58,170 bases of DNA from Chloroflexota bacterium (GCA_028874195.1 JAPPLM010000048.1:1-58170), one strand, 5' to 3'. Shown: positions 1-9,189, counted from the first letter of the stretch. The notes: a model not told the origin generated them from the sequence alone. Numbers and translations: made by a program.

Positions 1-322
1 TGCTCCTCTCTACGACAGTATACATCCGTACATGCTATTTTTGAGACAGCCTCCCTTGGTGGGGGAAGGTCGGGATGGGGGTGAAAAGGATTGACGACAA
101 GCCATTTAGAAGTGCAAACGTGCCTCTGGATTCCTCGCCCCCGCGCGGGGGCGCGCCTGCGCCGGAATGACGGAGTTATGCAAACGTCTCCGTGGGAAGA
201 GGCGCAAACAGCGTCCCGCCAGTAGTCACGGATTACGACATTGTGCTATTGTCCCCGTAAAGAAAGACATTGGATTGCGCCGACGGAGATCAGGCGAACC
301 TAGCGGTGTTGAAAGGCGAGCG
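1..322. other. Intergenic region with G/C-rich palindrome and terminal repeat arm
   Basis: No gene is supported here. Positions 42-53 read TGAGACAGCCTC, which recurs inverted at 58122-58133 near the other end. Positions 128-171 form a hairpin-like element with GGATTCC and GGAATGAC ends around an 18-base perfect palindrome at 136-153. An open frame that begins at 167 starts inside this element, so I do not use that start for the next gene. Confidence 0.6.
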
Positions 323-1216
323 ATGCAACGGATTGCGCGCGAGCACTATACGTACAGTTTCGATAAAGACGTACCGGCGATAGTTGAGATCGTTTCGGGA
401 GACCGCCTCACGCTCGAAACACACGACTCTTCCACCGGACGCATCAAGCGCCGTGAAGACCTGGAGTACTACCTCTCCGTGCGCAAGACGCGCGAGTCGA
501 ATCCGGCCTGCGGGCCGGTCACTGTGCGCGGCGCCATGCCGGGCGATGGGCTCGACGTGCGTATTGAAGACATTACGCTCGTGCCGCCCGGCATACTGCG
601 GTTTACACCGGGGTTCGGCATTCTGAACGATGCGGCAGACTTCCCGGCAATTGTGATGGTGGACGTGCAGGGCGATACCCTCGTCTTGGACAACGGCATT
701 CGCCTGCCTGCCCGGCCGATGGTCGGTGTGGTGGGTACTGCCTTGCCGGACCGGGTGGTCTATACCGCCGATCCCGACATCAACGGGAGTAACATGGACT
801 GCAACAGCATCGCCGAGGGCACGGTGGTGCATTTGCCCGTGTGGGTGCCGGGGGCGCAGTTTGGCTTGGGTGACGTGCACGCCTCCATGGGCGATGCGGA
901 GTCCACGGGCGGCGCGATTGAAATCTCCTCCGACGTGACCGTCCAAATTGACGTCGTCAAGGATGCCGGCTGGCAGAAGGTATGGTGGGAGACGGACACG
1001 TCGTGGATCACGTACGGCCACGGGGAAAACCTGGAGATTGCCACCCGTGAAGCCGTGAAAGAAATGGCGGCGCATCTTTCCCGGGAAATGGAGATTCCTT
1101 TCCACGAGGGATTCATGCTTATCAGCGCCTATGGCGACGTGCGCATCGGCCAGGCCGCCAACTGCGGCCTTGACGTGACATCGTGGGTAGAGTTTCCTAA
1201 AGTAGCAAGAGAGTGA
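323..1216 (+). CDS. Acetamidase/formamidase family protein
   Basis: The product (298 residues) belongs to the FmdA/AmdA acetamidase/formamidase family, cytosolic enzymes that hydrolyse formamide or short amides to ammonia and the acid. The family feel comes from the N-terminal segment with SGDRLTLET, the block PGDGLDVRIEDITLVPPG typical of the family, the central NGSNMDCNSIAEGTVVHLPV stretch and GDVHASMGDAE. The frame is open upstream to 167, but those residues are basic low-complexity sequence coming from a repeat. The ATG at 323 follows GGCGAG and fits the family's start. The actual substrate cannot be read from sequence. The next gene begins 39 bases downstream on the same strand. Confidence 0.85.
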   Translation: MQRIAREHYTYSFDKDVPAIVEIVSGDRLTLETHDSSTGRIKRREDLEYYLSVRKTRESNPACGPVTVRGAMPGDGLDVRIEDITLVPPGILRFTPGFGILNDAADFPAIVMVDVQGDTLVLDNGIRLPARPMVGVVGTALPDRVVYTADPDINGSNMDCNSIAEGTVVHLPVWVPGAQFGLGDVHASMGDAESTGGAIEISSDVTVQIDVVKDAGWQKVWWETDTSWITYGHGENLEIATREAVKEMAAHLSREMEIPFHEGFMLISAYGDVRIGQAANCGLDVTSWVEFPKVARE

Positions 1217-1255
1217 CACCGGCGCAGTTCCTGTCACACTGACGTGGAGGGTGCC

Positions 1256-2515
1256 ATGAGCGAGCAAAAACCCCCAGACGAAAACGAAGATGACGTACGA
1301 CCGCCAAGCGGCCGCCAGGATTCCGACTCTGGCGACCTAGAGGCGCAGTGGAAGTCCCAACGCGAGCGCACCATCGGCATTATCGTCGTCGGTGTGGTTG
1401 CGGTGGTCGCGTTGTTTGCCTTCATCATCTATCCCCGCTTCTTGCAGCCGGCCCAGCAGCAAGCCGTTGCCAACATGCGGGGCGGCACAGAAGCGGTCGC
1501 TCAGGAGCACTTCCAACGCTCGATTCAGTACATCAACGAGTACGACTTCAATGGCGCTATGCGGGAATTGGATAGCGCCGTAGAGTTGGACGGCGCGAAT
1601 CCGCAGTACCGCATGCTCCGCGCTATTGTAGCCGTGCAGCTCGATCGCTTTAGCAAGGCGCTGGACGACCTGGACACCGTCATCGCAGCCGACCCCGGTA
1701 TGGTGGACGCGTACGGCATGCGCGCCAACGTCTACCTGTTGCAGGAAGATTATACTAAGGCGCTGGACGACGCCAATTACGCGATTTCACTGGATCCCGA
1801 GACCGCACACCGCTACCTGACCCGGGCGAAGGTGTACCAGGGCATGGGCGAGTATGAAAAGGCCTTGGAGGACGCCGACGACGCGATACTCATCGATCCG
1901 GCAAACCCGGAAGCATATCGCGTACGGGCGTACCTGGGCATCAAGGTAGGCGCCTGTATGAATGCCTTGGCAGACGCCAACGTGGTTACGCAAATGGTGC
2001 CGGATTACTCCGGGGCGTATCTCGCGCGCATCGCCGTCTACCTGGCGCTGGAACAGTACGAAAATGCCATCACCGACGCGACGCGAGAGATCAACATGGC
2101 GCCAGAGGGCAGTTTCGGGTATAACGCCCGCGCGTGGGCCTACGCGAAGGCCGGCGAGTATGAAAAGGCCCTGGAAGACGCGAACAAGTCAATTGAAATC
2201 GATGACGAGTGCGCGGAGTGCTACGACACCCGCTCGCTGGCGCAACTTGGCCTGGGCAACCTCAATGAGGCAGAGTCCGATGCGGATAGAGCCCTGCAAC
2301 TGAGCGACCAAGCAAGCTGGGCCTACGTGGGCCGCGCCAAGGTCTTCCTGGCCAAGAACCGGCTGGACGCGGCGCTGGCCGACGCCAACGCGGCGGCGGA
2401 AGCCGGCCCCAACGAACGCGACGTCTACAACATCCGCGCTCAAATCTACCGCGCCATGGGCCGCACCAGCGAGGCTAACCGCGACGAGGCCCGGAAAGAG
2501 GCGCTTTCCTGTTAG
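1256..2515 (+). CDS. Membrane-anchored TPR-repeat protein
   Basis: A 419-residue protein with an acidic, proline-containing N-terminal tail, one hydrophobic segment (about residues 38-58, IIVVGVVAVVALFAFIIYPR) and then about ten tandem 34-residue tetratricopeptide repeats filling the rest. The repeats show the usual A/G-Y-x-x-A-L-x-D-A-x-x-A-I-x-L-D-P pattern. It is probably anchored in the cytoplasmic membrane with the TPR superhelix outside or facing the cell wall, acting as a protein-binding scaffold. The ATG at 1256 is preceded by GGAGG (1246-1250); an upstream GTG at 1244 lacks such a site. No partner is evident. It converges on the KTSC gene that ends at 2612 on the other strand. Confidence 0.85.
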   Translation: MSEQKPPDENEDDVRPPSGRQDSDSGDLEAQWKSQRERTIGIIVVGVVAVVALFAFIIYPRFLQPAQQQAVANMRGGTEAVAQEHFQRSIQYINEYDFNGAMRELDSAVELDGANPQYRMLRAIVAVQLDRFSKALDDLDTVIAADPGMVDAYGMRANVYLLQEDYTKALDDANYAISLDPETAHRYLTRAKVYQGMGEYEKALEDADDAILIDPANPEAYRVRAYLGIKVGACMNALADANVVTQMVPDYSGAYLARIAVYLALEQYENAITDATREINMAPEGSFGYNARAWAYAKAGEYEKALEDANKSIEIDDECAECYDTRSLAQLGLGNLNEAESDADRALQLSDQASWAYVGRAKVFLAKNRLDAALADANAAAEAGPNERDVYNIRAQIYRAMGRTSEANRDEARKEALSC

Positions 2516-2611
2516 ACTAAGGCGACGACATATAGTTTGCTGTAACAATAGCTTGCGTCACTTTGCATCGCGCCACTGCATCTTTTAGACTACCCAGTCC
2601 AGCGTGATAGG

Positions 2612-2833
2612 TCACCCATCAAACCTGTGATGTGGCTTATGGTCTAGAACTCGGGCAATAAACTGTCCACGCGATTGCCCCGGGGCCGTGAATGCTCTCC
2701 ACACGTCAGGAGGGCAGGCTTCGTAGCACCATTCGACTCCGTTTGGAAAACGCACCAAGATTCGTTCATTGTCTGGGTCATATGCCTCGTGGGTTATCCG
2801 CGTGGACTCCACTGGTTGCCACTGTGGGATCAT
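2612..2833 (-). CDS. KTSC-domain small protein, third gene of SIR2-HerA operon
   Basis: A 73-residue protein that is essentially one KTSC domain (named after the C-terminal domain of some lysyl-tRNA synthetases). It shows the family pattern of VxSTxI near residue 7, then YDPDNERILVRFPNG, a aromatic-Y position, the P-x-x-VW helix, and SRGQFIARVL toward the end. Its ATG overlaps the stop of the HerA-like ATPase gene as ATGA (2830-2833), so translation is probably coupled and the two products are likely made together. The open frame runs upstream inside the ATPase gene, but the ATG at 2833 is the position that matches the domain start. The role is unknown. KTSC domains have been suggested to bind nucleic acid; that it acts as a regulator or sensor for the SIR2-HerA pair is my inference. 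Confidence 0.85.
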   Translation of the reverse strand: MIPQWQPVESTRITHEAYDPDNERILVRFPNGVEWCYEACPPDVWRAFTAPGQSRGQFIARVLDHKPHHRFDG

Positions 2834-4611
2834 TTTGCTTCTTTCTCCTCCTGATAGACTCCCCGCCATTCTAAAAGAGCAACTGTCACATCGGGAAGCT
2901 CCTTCTCTCGCCGCCAAACCTCCGTGCTGGGGTCCTCAGACTGGGGCATCGGATTTGGTCTGTTAACCAAGACGCGAGCCGGAAGTGTAATGGCCTCGCC
3001 ACTTACTAATGCTTCCCCGGTCCTCAAGGAGGGGAGAACGGCAGAGAGGCCCTCAATTGAATCCGGAAGTGCTGATCGAATCCTTCCTTGGTCTGATGAG
3101 TTGGTCAAACGAAGCGCTATTAAGGTTCCACATTGGGACAAAGCCGTGTCCGGCAATTCAGACGGCCGTTGACTGACGAGCATCAATCCTACCCCGTATT
3201 TTCGTCCTTCGCGTGCGATCTTGCTAGTTGCTTCACGGGCGCTTGCGGCTGCCTCTTGTCCAAGATAGCGGTGAGCTTCCTCGAGAACAAGCAGAACTGG
3301 ATGCGGGCGCCCGATCCCTGGTCCTTCAGGACTAGATCTGAGAGCCAATTCAAAGAGCAGGGTCAATATGGCCCCGATGGCTACATCCGACGCTTGGGCC
3401 GGTACTCCGCTAAAGTCAAGGACTGAGATTGCTTTTGTGCATCCGAGCCACTCTTGGGTGGCTCTTACAAGAGGATCCGGACCCTCCGCAGGCGCGGCGG
3501 CCCTGTGGAGAAACCTCAGTCTTGGGTCAAGCAGACCAAGTCGGAGTTGATTCGGGACACTCCCATAGGTGTTGAAATATGGCCCTTGGTTGGGTGGAGT
3601 GCTGCCAGCACCATATGGCTCGAACTGTGGCGGCTTCAAAGAGTCGGCGTCCCCTGCATCTGTGATTCGAACGGACGATTCATCACCCGTTTTCAGATAT
3701 GTTGCGCTGTTTTCGTAGGCGAGTCTGTACCACACCTTATGAAGGTCAAACGGAACAGGTATATCAGATGTAACTTGAGCAGGGTCAAGGTCGAGCCAAT
3801 CAGACTTTTCGACAAATTCGCGCCGCGCTTCCGTAACTAATTCCGAGAATCTCCTCGCCGCAGTTGCTCCTGCTGTCCCGATGAACGCGCGCAGAATATC
3901 TTCAGCAGGAAGGGCCCAGAATGGAACGTCTAGTGCCCGATCCTCACTCTCAAGGACACGGCGTACTGAAGCGGATGTTTCAAGTGCACGGGCATACTCA
4001 CCGTGTGGGTCAATGACAACTATGTTGGCCGCCTTCCACCCTCCACGGACAAGTTCCTGAAGGGTAGAAGCCACAGCACTTGTCTTGCCAGACCCCGTAG
4101 CACCTACCACAGCTGAATGCCGCAAGACAAGTGCATCAAGGTTTAGGCACACTGAGATGCCTTCGGATGCTGAAAGTATTCCAAGCTGAACGTGTTGCTC
4201 ATCTGGGTCCGGAAATACTGCCAGCAAGTCTTCGGTGGTCGTAAAGTGAACTGGGTCGTCGAGCCCAGGGTACGACGCTACCCCTCTACGAAACCGCCCT
4301 GTACTTCGATCGACTTCGCCAAGTAGCTGTACCTGTAACCATCGATCCCCACTTTGGATGGATTGCGTCGGTTCCTGAACGCCGGATAGTTCGGAGATGC
4401 CGAGTAGGCTCACTGCCCCAACTAAGTCGACGAGCCCTTGCGGGATCCGAACCAACGAGCCTATCTGGCCAACCTGCTGCAGGTGCCCCCGGTAGATAGG
4501 TGCCACCCCAGCCAAGCTTCCATCCAGTTCTACGGTGACTGTCGACCCAAGAACGTGTTTGACTTGACCAATGTAAGTGGGGTCCGGTTCAGCTATCAAG
4601 GTTTCTGCCAC
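2830..4611 (-). CDS. HerA-like hexameric ATPase/translocase (SIR2-HerA type defence)
   Basis: A 593-residue FtsK/HerA-class P-loop ATPase. The N-terminus (about residues 12-75) resembles the HAS-barrel found in HerA. Walker A is GATGSGKTS (170-178), followed by the HerA-typical IDPHGEY (200-206). Walker B is LLVLEEAH (440-447), followed by VSQRPSELP (479-487), a sensor/arginine region shared with HerA. No NurA nuclease gene is adjacent; instead the upstream gene, which overlaps it by 23 bases, encodes a SIR2-like protein. This pairing matches the known SIR2-HerA (Nezha) anti-phage arrangement, in which HerA forms a ring that assembles with SIR2 and NAD is depleted after infection. That this copy works the same way is inferred from gene pairing and conserved motifs. 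Confidence 0.9.
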   Translation of the reverse strand: MAETLIAEPDPTYIGQVKHVLGSTVTVELDGSLAGVAPIYRGHLQQVGQIGSLVRIPQGLVDLVGAVSLLGISELSGVQEPTQSIQSGDRWLQVQLLGEVDRSTGRFRRGVASYPGLDDPVHFTTTEDLLAVFPDPDEQHVQLGILSASEGISVCLNLDALVLRHSAVVGATGSGKTSAVASTLQELVRGGWKAANIVVIDPHGEYARALETSASVRRVLESEDRALDVPFWALPAEDILRAFIGTAGATAARRFSELVTEARREFVEKSDWLDLDPAQVTSDIPVPFDLHKVWYRLAYENSATYLKTGDESSVRITDAGDADSLKPPQFEPYGAGSTPPNQGPYFNTYGSVPNQLRLGLLDPRLRFLHRAAAPAEGPDPLVRATQEWLGCTKAISVLDFSGVPAQASDVAIGAILTLLFELALRSSPEGPGIGRPHPVLLVLEEAHRYLGQEAAASAREATSKIAREGRKYGVGLMLVSQRPSELPDTALSQCGTLIALRLTNSSDQGRIRSALPDSIEGLSAVLPSLRTGEALVSGEAITLPARVLVNRPNPMPQSEDPSTEVWRREKELPDVTVALLEWRGVYQEEKEAK

Positions 4612-5731
4612 CAGTCCCCAAAGACTCTTCCAGCGATTGGTACGAACTGAGAGCGAGGTGAGCGGTCAGGCAGCCAAAGTCCCCGAGGGTGAACTCTTCA
4701 TCCTTCCAATAGTCACCGTACGGCAAATCACCCGTTGGAGGCTCCCAGCAGTCGAGCTGTCCACCGAGAATCGCTTCGTTAGCCGAAACTGCCTGGAGAT
4801 TCGGAATCAAGCGAGCTCGATTCTTTACAATCTGCGGGATATTTGGGTAACTGAAGACAATAGTTTCCGATCGAGGATGGCGAGCAGCCGCATCAAAAAG
4901 CATCTCATTGAGGTGATCATCCCCAAATGAGTATCCTGAAACAAGAGTAAGAGTCTCAGGTTGGGCGAGAGCCCGGCGAAGTCGGTCCTGTAATACCATA
5001 AACGGCATTCTTCGGCTTTCGTCGTATTTGGTGTCTGACGGGTAAATTGCAGCTGCCGCACCTGACACAGGCATTCCTAGTCGCACTATCTCTGTCTCAG
5101 TGTCCGTATCCCAGGCCCAGTTAACCGAGCCATGAAGTTTCCATAATCTAACGAATGAACGCAACAGCCAATGTTCGGGTTCTTCCGGTGTACCTTCTAC
5201 TAAGTCGGTGTGGAACTTCCCTTGAAGATTCCCAACGAACCCGTCGAAATAAGGAAGACGAGCTTGTTCAAATGCTGTCTCAACTAGGAGATCGTAGTTT
5301 ACTGTGAATACCTCTAGTGGCCAGAGATAATCAGCACGGGCGGCCCATGTCGCCAATTGAAAAACAGGTTCCAATTCGGCGCTGTCTACCGCGAGTTCGG
5401 AAACTATCGCCTGGCAAATGACCTTGTCTAGACAAACTGCTGCCTCACGAGTTAAGCCTTCCAACTGAGCGTCACCTTCAAGCAACGCCGCAACACGCCT
5501 GATTCGGCTAAGTGCTTGCTCCAGATTGCGACATTTCAGTTGCTTAGACAAGTGGACCTTATCCTCCCCTTGGAGTTGCTCTATTACGAGCTTCTCTAGC
5601 TGCGAAACATCGGGAAGGCCACAGGCTTTGGAGGCTCCAGCCCCCAGGAATACACACACATGGCGTGACCTGCTGGCTAGTTTTGAACTCAGTTCATTCA
5701 CAAATCGCAAGGGATCGTGTCCAGGCATCAT
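4589..5731 (-). CDS. SIR2-like NAD-hydrolase effector (SIR2-HerA type defence)
   Basis: A 380-residue SIR2-fold protein. The NAD-binding motif is FLGAGAS (28-34) followed by GLPD; TVNYD (143-147) corresponds to the conserved T-x-N-Y/F-D segment; KLHGS (198-202) supplies the catalytic His200; and GYSFGDDHLNE (266-276) is the C-terminal motif typical of defence-type SIR2_2 proteins. Lengthwise it is a stand-alone SIR2 with no fused toxin domain. In characterised systems such proteins degrade NAD and arrest the infected cell when activated. The start has two adjacent ATG codons (5731 and 5728) after AAGGG. It is the first gene of the operon and the base composition is visibly more A/T-rich than that of the neighbouring housekeeping genes, which suggests recent acquisition. 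Confidence 0.9.
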   Translation of the reverse strand: MMPGHDPLRFVNELSSKLASRSRHVCVFLGAGASKACGLPDVSQLEKLVIEQLQGEDKVHLSKQLKCRNLEQALSRIRRVAALLEGDAQLEGLTREAAVCLDKVICQAIVSELAVDSAELEPVFQLATWAARADYLWPLEVFTVNYDLLVETAFEQARLPYFDGFVGNLQGKFHTDLVEGTPEEPEHWLLRSFVRLWKLHGSVNWAWDTDTETEIVRLGMPVSGAAAAIYPSDTKYDESRRMPFMVLQDRLRRALAQPETLTLVSGYSFGDDHLNEMLFDAAARHPRSETIVFSYPNIPQIVKNRARLIPNLQAVSANEAILGGQLDCWEPPTGDLPYGDYWKDEEFTLGDFGCLTAHLALSSYQSLEESLGTGGRNLDS

Positions 5732-5815
5732 TGACCCTTATGTGTCGGGCTTTCAAGCCTCTGCTGTTGGGAGATTCTTTGAGGCGCCATAATGAAGCTA
5801 CCGAGTCAGTGGATA

Positions 5816-5829
5816 CTTGCTCGAGCAAG
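5816..5829. promoter_or_regulatory. Perfect 14-base palindrome upstream of the SIR2 gene
   Basis: CTTGCTCGAGCAAG is a perfect dyad about 85 bases upstream of the SIR2 start. A direct repeat TCGACTAT lies further upstream (5855-5862 and 5868-5875). The position suits an operator or a small structured leader for the defence operon, but no regulator gene is adjacent and a chance palindrome cannot be excluded. Confidence 0.35.
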
Positions 5830-6026
5830 GTAACTGTGAAACGGATAATTTGGCTCGACTATCGGGTTCGACTATAAAGCCAAACGTGGGCTTGCTTCAC
5901 ACTCGAGACAGTAGTCAGTAGGCTTCCAATATGTGTACTCGCTTGATGTTCTAGGCCCACTTGTATTCGAGCCGCTTGATTTCACCGTTCCTTAGAAACT
6001 AGTCGTCTACCCATAACAATTAGCAC

Positions 6027-7187
6027 TTAACGCAAGTCGAGAATCTTCTCGACTTCGCGCACGTCGTTGGGAGCGGGGACTACGTCTCTTGCCACGTCCA
6101 AGGCGATTTGGGGGTCCTTGAGGCCGTGGCCGGTGAGGATGCAGACGATGCGGTCGGTGGGTTTGACCGCGCCCGCGGCGGCCTGCTTGAGGACGCCGGC
6201 CACGGAGGCCGCTGAGGCGGGTTCGGCAAAGACACCTTCACCCTCCGCCAAGAGCTTGTAGGCGTCCAGGATTTCGGGGTCGCTCACCGTCGCGATCAAT
6301 CCGCCCGACTCGTCGCGGGCGCGGACGGCGCGCTGCCAGTTGGCGGGGTTGCCGATGCGCAGCGCCGATGCCACGGTATCGGGATTCGCGATAGGACGGT
6401 TTTCCACGATGGCGGCCGCACCAGCCGCTTCAAAGCCCCACATGCGCGGCAGGCGGGTGTTGTGCCCCGCGCGGCGGTATTCGCGGAAGCCCAGCCAGTA
6501 GCTCGTGATGTTGCCGGCGTTGCCGACCGGAATGGCGAGGATGTCCGGCGCGTCGCCCAACACGTCGCTGCACTCGAAAGCAGCCGTCTTCTGGCCCTGT
6601 AGCCGGTAGGGGTTGATGGAGTTGACCACGGTTATGGGGTTACGGGCCGTAATCTCGCGCACGATGCGCAGGGCATCGTCAAAAGTGCCTTCCAGGGCGA
6701 TGACCACCGCGCCGTAGATGAGGGCTTGGGCGAGCTTGCCCAGGGCAATCTTGCCCGCTGAAACCACGACCACCGCCTTGATCTGCGCGGCGGCGGCGTA
6801 GGCCGCGGCGGCCGCGCTCGTATTGCCGGTGGAGGCGCACATGATGGCGCTGGCGCCCTCTTCCAGCGCCTTGGCTACGGCCATTACCATGCCGCGGTCC
6901 TTGAACGAGCCGGTGGGATTGCAGCCTTCCAGCTTGAGCCAGAGTTCGGCGCACCCGACCTGTTTTTCCAGGGTGTGGGCGCGCACAAGCGGCGTGAAGC
7001 CCTCGCCGCGGCCGATGAGCGGCGTCCGGTCGGTTACCGGCAGAAACTCGCGGTAGTGGGCCAGCAAATTGCGACCGGCAGGCGCAGCGCCGCTCACGAT
7101 TGGATCATCCTTTAGACCCGCTTCCGATGCCGCCGGGGCGTTCTCAGCCGCAACGGACGCTGCGGTAGTGTCATGACGAACGTCCAC
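6027..7187 (-). CDS. thrC: Threonine synthase
   Basis: Pyridoxal-phosphate enzyme that converts O-phosphohomoserine to threonine in the cytosol. The PLP lysine lies in [10 protein letters not shown] (Lys96), preceded by the substrate-binding GEGFTPL; the glycine/asparagine-rich phosphate loop appears as IPVGNAGN, and a late LTGHGLKDP segment is typical. At 386 residues it is a normal length apart from an N-terminal alanine-rich extension of about 38 residues. The GTG start at 7187 has GAGGGAG just upstream, which supports keeping the extension; a shorter start inside is possible. It follows the homoserine dehydrogenase gene by 30 bases on the same strand, so the two probably form a threonine-pathway operon. 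No homoserine kinase gene is present here. Confidence 0.93.
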   Translation of the reverse strand: MDVRHDTTAASVAAENAPAASEAGLKDDPIVSGAAPAGRNLLAHYREFLPVTDRTPLIGRGEGFTPLVRAHTLEKQVGCAELWLKLEGCNPTGSFKDRGMVMAVAKALEEGASAIMCASTGNTSAAAAAYAAAAQIKAVVVVSAGKIALGKLAQALIYGAVVIALEGTFDDALRIVREITARNPITVVNSINPYRLQGQKTAAFECSDVLGDAPDILAIPVGNAGNITSYWLGFREYRRAGHNTRLPRMWGFEAAGAAAIVENRPIANPDTVASALRIGNPANWQRAVRARDESGGLIATVSDPEILDAYKLLAEGEGVFAEPASAASVAGVLKQAAAGAVKPTDRIVCILTGHGLKDPQIALDVARDVVPAPNDVREVEKILDLR

Positions 7188-7217
7188 AATCTCCCTCTCG
7201 TAACCCTGTCTCTGCGC

Positions 7218-8531
7218 TCACGCAGACTCGCCCACGTCCACAATGCGCAGGAAGCCTGCCACTCTGGTCACCACGTCCAGCGCCGCGATGTCTTGCACGG
7301 CAACCCGCATCGCTCGCTCATACGCGTGGTGCGTAGTAAACACCAGCTCAGCGGTCTTATTGACCGGGTCAGCCTCTTTCTGAATCACGGAAGCGATGCT
7401 GATGCTGTGCGTACCGCAGACGGTCGCAATCTTGGCGAGCACCCCCGGCCGATCGGCGGCCCACAGGCGAAAATAGAAGCGCGTTTCGATCTCGTCCAAC
7501 GGTTTCAGCGACTTGCAGGCATCGATGCTGTAGGGAATGCGGTTGGTCACGCCGCTGATGATGTTGTGCGCCACGTCTATGACGTCAGCGACGATAGCGC
7601 TGGCCGTCGGCTCCGAGCCCGCGCCCCGGCCGTAGAACATCACGTTCCCCACCAAGTCGCCCACAACGTACACTGCATTATACACGCCGTCTACGCTGGC
7701 AAGCGGCGCGGACTGCGGCACTAATGCGGGGTGGACCGCCGCCTCGTACCGGCTGTTGTCCTGGCGTGCCAGCGCCAGCAGCTTGATCACGTAGCCGAGG
7801 TCCTGGGCGTAGCGGAAGTCCGCCGGCTCGAGCTGCATGATTCCTTCGTGATAGATTGTTGTGGGGTCTACCTGGGTGCGAAAAGCCAGCGACGTCAGGA
7901 TGGCCAGCTTGTAGGCGGCGTCGATGCCCTCCACGTCTTTGGTTGGATCAGCCTCGGCGAACCCCAGGCGTTGCGCTTCGGCCAGCACGTCCGCCAGCGC
8001 CGCGCCCTCCCGCGACATCCGTGTCAGGATGTAGTTTGTGGTGCCGTTGATAATGGCGTAGATTTCATGGATTTCATTGGCAACCAGGTCGGAGCGGAAC
8101 GAGCCAATCAGCGGAATGCCGCCGCCGACACTTGCCTCGAAATAGACGTCGACGTTTTGCTCGTTGGCAAGGCGGAGGAGTTCCGGTCCGTGGTTCGCCA
8201 TCACGTCCTTATTGCCGGTGACCAGGTGTTTGCCGGCCAGAATGGCCCGCTTGGCATAGGTGTACGCCGGCTCGACGCCACCGATCAGTTCGATGACAAT
8301 GTGAATCGACGGGTCGTCCAGAATATCGCTGGGATCGCATGTCAGCAACGCCGGCTCGACGTCGACTCCCCGGGTTTTTTCCCTATCTCGCACCAGGATC
8401 TTCTTCACGCGCAGATGGCGGTCCGTCTCCATGGCGAGCACGCGGGCTTTTTCGCGGATGATGCGCAAGACACCGCTGCCGACCACGCCGAGGCCCATCA
8501 GTCCAATGTTGATTGTCTTCTCGTCACTCAC
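7218..8531 (-). CDS. hom: Homoserine dehydrogenase with C-terminal ACT domain
   Basis: Catalyses NAD(P)H-dependent reduction of aspartate semialdehyde to homoserine in the threonine/methionine branch. The Rossmann motif GLMGLGVVGSGV is near residue 9; NGTTNYILTRM in the middle is the homoserine dehydrogenase hallmark, followed by the DPTKDVEGIDAAYKLAIL catalytic region with its conserved lysines. The last 80 or so residues (FYFRLWAADRPGVLAKIATV onward) form an ACT domain, which in this family usually mediates feedback inhibition by threonine. The 437-residue length is normal. It sits between a GNAT gene upstream and thrC downstream on the same strand and is probably co-transcribed with thrC. 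Confidence 0.95.
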   Translation of the reverse strand: MSDEKTINIGLMGLGVVGSGVLRIIREKARVLAMETDRHLRVKKILVRDREKTRGVDVEPALLTCDPSDILDDPSIHIVIELIGGVEPAYTYAKRAILAGKHLVTGNKDVMANHGPELLRLANEQNVDVYFEASVGGGIPLIGSFRSDLVANEIHEIYAIINGTTNYILTRMSREGAALADVLAEAQRLGFAEADPTKDVEGIDAAYKLAILTSLAFRTQVDPTTIYHEGIMQLEPADFRYAQDLGYVIKLLALARQDNSRYEAAVHPALVPQSAPLASVDGVYNAVYVVGDLVGNVMFYGRGAGSEPTASAIVADVIDVAHNIISGVTNRIPYSIDACKSLKPLDEIETRFYFRLWAADRPGVLAKIATVCGTHSISIASVIQKEADPVNKTAELVFTTHHAYERAMRVAVQDIAALDVVTRVAGFLRIVDVGESA

Positions 8532-8645
8532 CTAACTCTTCACTCCTTAGCCGAGGCTGCCATCGAGCAACCGCTTCTCGTCGTCTATTCCTCATCGACG
8601 GGCTGATATGCACGCTGCCCGTTGTGTCCGGTCCTATCCTAATCT

Positions 8646-9182
8646 TTACGTTTGGCCCAGACGATAGACGAAGAACAGGGCCACGTCCTGGGTGGGGTAG
8701 TACCGGTCATTGTATCCGCTGAAGATGAAGCCGTTCTTGTGCAAAAATTGAATAGCGGGATAATTGCGCGATTGCACGTCCATACACAGCCCTTGCAACT
8801 GATTATGCTTTGCCCAATTCAGACTTGTGCGCAGCAGGGCCGAGCCTACACCGCGCCGCCGCAGGTCGGGGCGGACGACGATGCTTTGCACCAGGCCGGT
8901 GCCGAGCCGCCGAGGCGAGAGCATGTCCAGATAGCCAACGATCACGCCTTCTTCCTCCGCTACCAGGAAGAGGTCGCCGTTTCTCCAGTCCGCGTACAGG
9001 TCCTCCAGATCCAACGGTGGCTGCAGGGTCAGAATGCGCGGCAAGCGTCGCACTTGAAAACCGGAAAGCTGACGGTTCCCTTCCCAACGTGTCTCCATTG
9101 CCCAGACAGACTGCGTCTGGTAGGAAGCATCGAGCCGTATGCAGGCGTCGATATCTCTGCGTTCGGCGCGGCGTACACGCAT
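8646..9182 (-). CDS. GNAT-family N-acetyltransferase
   Basis: A 178-residue GNAT acyltransferase. The acetyl-CoA loop is visible as RPDLRRRGVGSALLRTSLNW, preceded by strand IVGYLDMLSPR and followed by LCMDVQSRNYPAIQFLHKNG, the typical motif B (cf. RimI-like proteins). The substrate is unknown; protein N-terminal, small-molecule or antibiotic acetylation are all possible for the fold. The gene starts 7 bases after the stop of the AI-2E family permease gene, so the two are likely translated from one transcript. Confidence 0.85.
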   Translation of the reverse strand: MRVRRAERRDIDACIRLDASYQTQSVWAMETRWEGNRQLSGFQVRRLPRILTLQPPLDLEDLYADWRNGDLFLVAEEEGVIVGYLDMLSPRRLGTGLVQSIVVRPDLRRRGVGSALLRTSLNWAKHNQLQGLCMDVQSRNYPAIQFLHKNGFIFSGYNDRYYPTQDVALFFVYRLGQT

Positions 9183-9189
9183 GCGGGGC

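Noticed and set aside
167-322. N-terminal extension of the acetamidase-like gene
   Set aside because: It begins inside a repeat and has basic low-complexity sequence; the ATG at 323 fits the family.
2830-4611. HerA of a HerA-NurA repair pair
   Set aside because: No NurA-like nuclease is adjacent; a SIR2-type protein is the overlapping partner.
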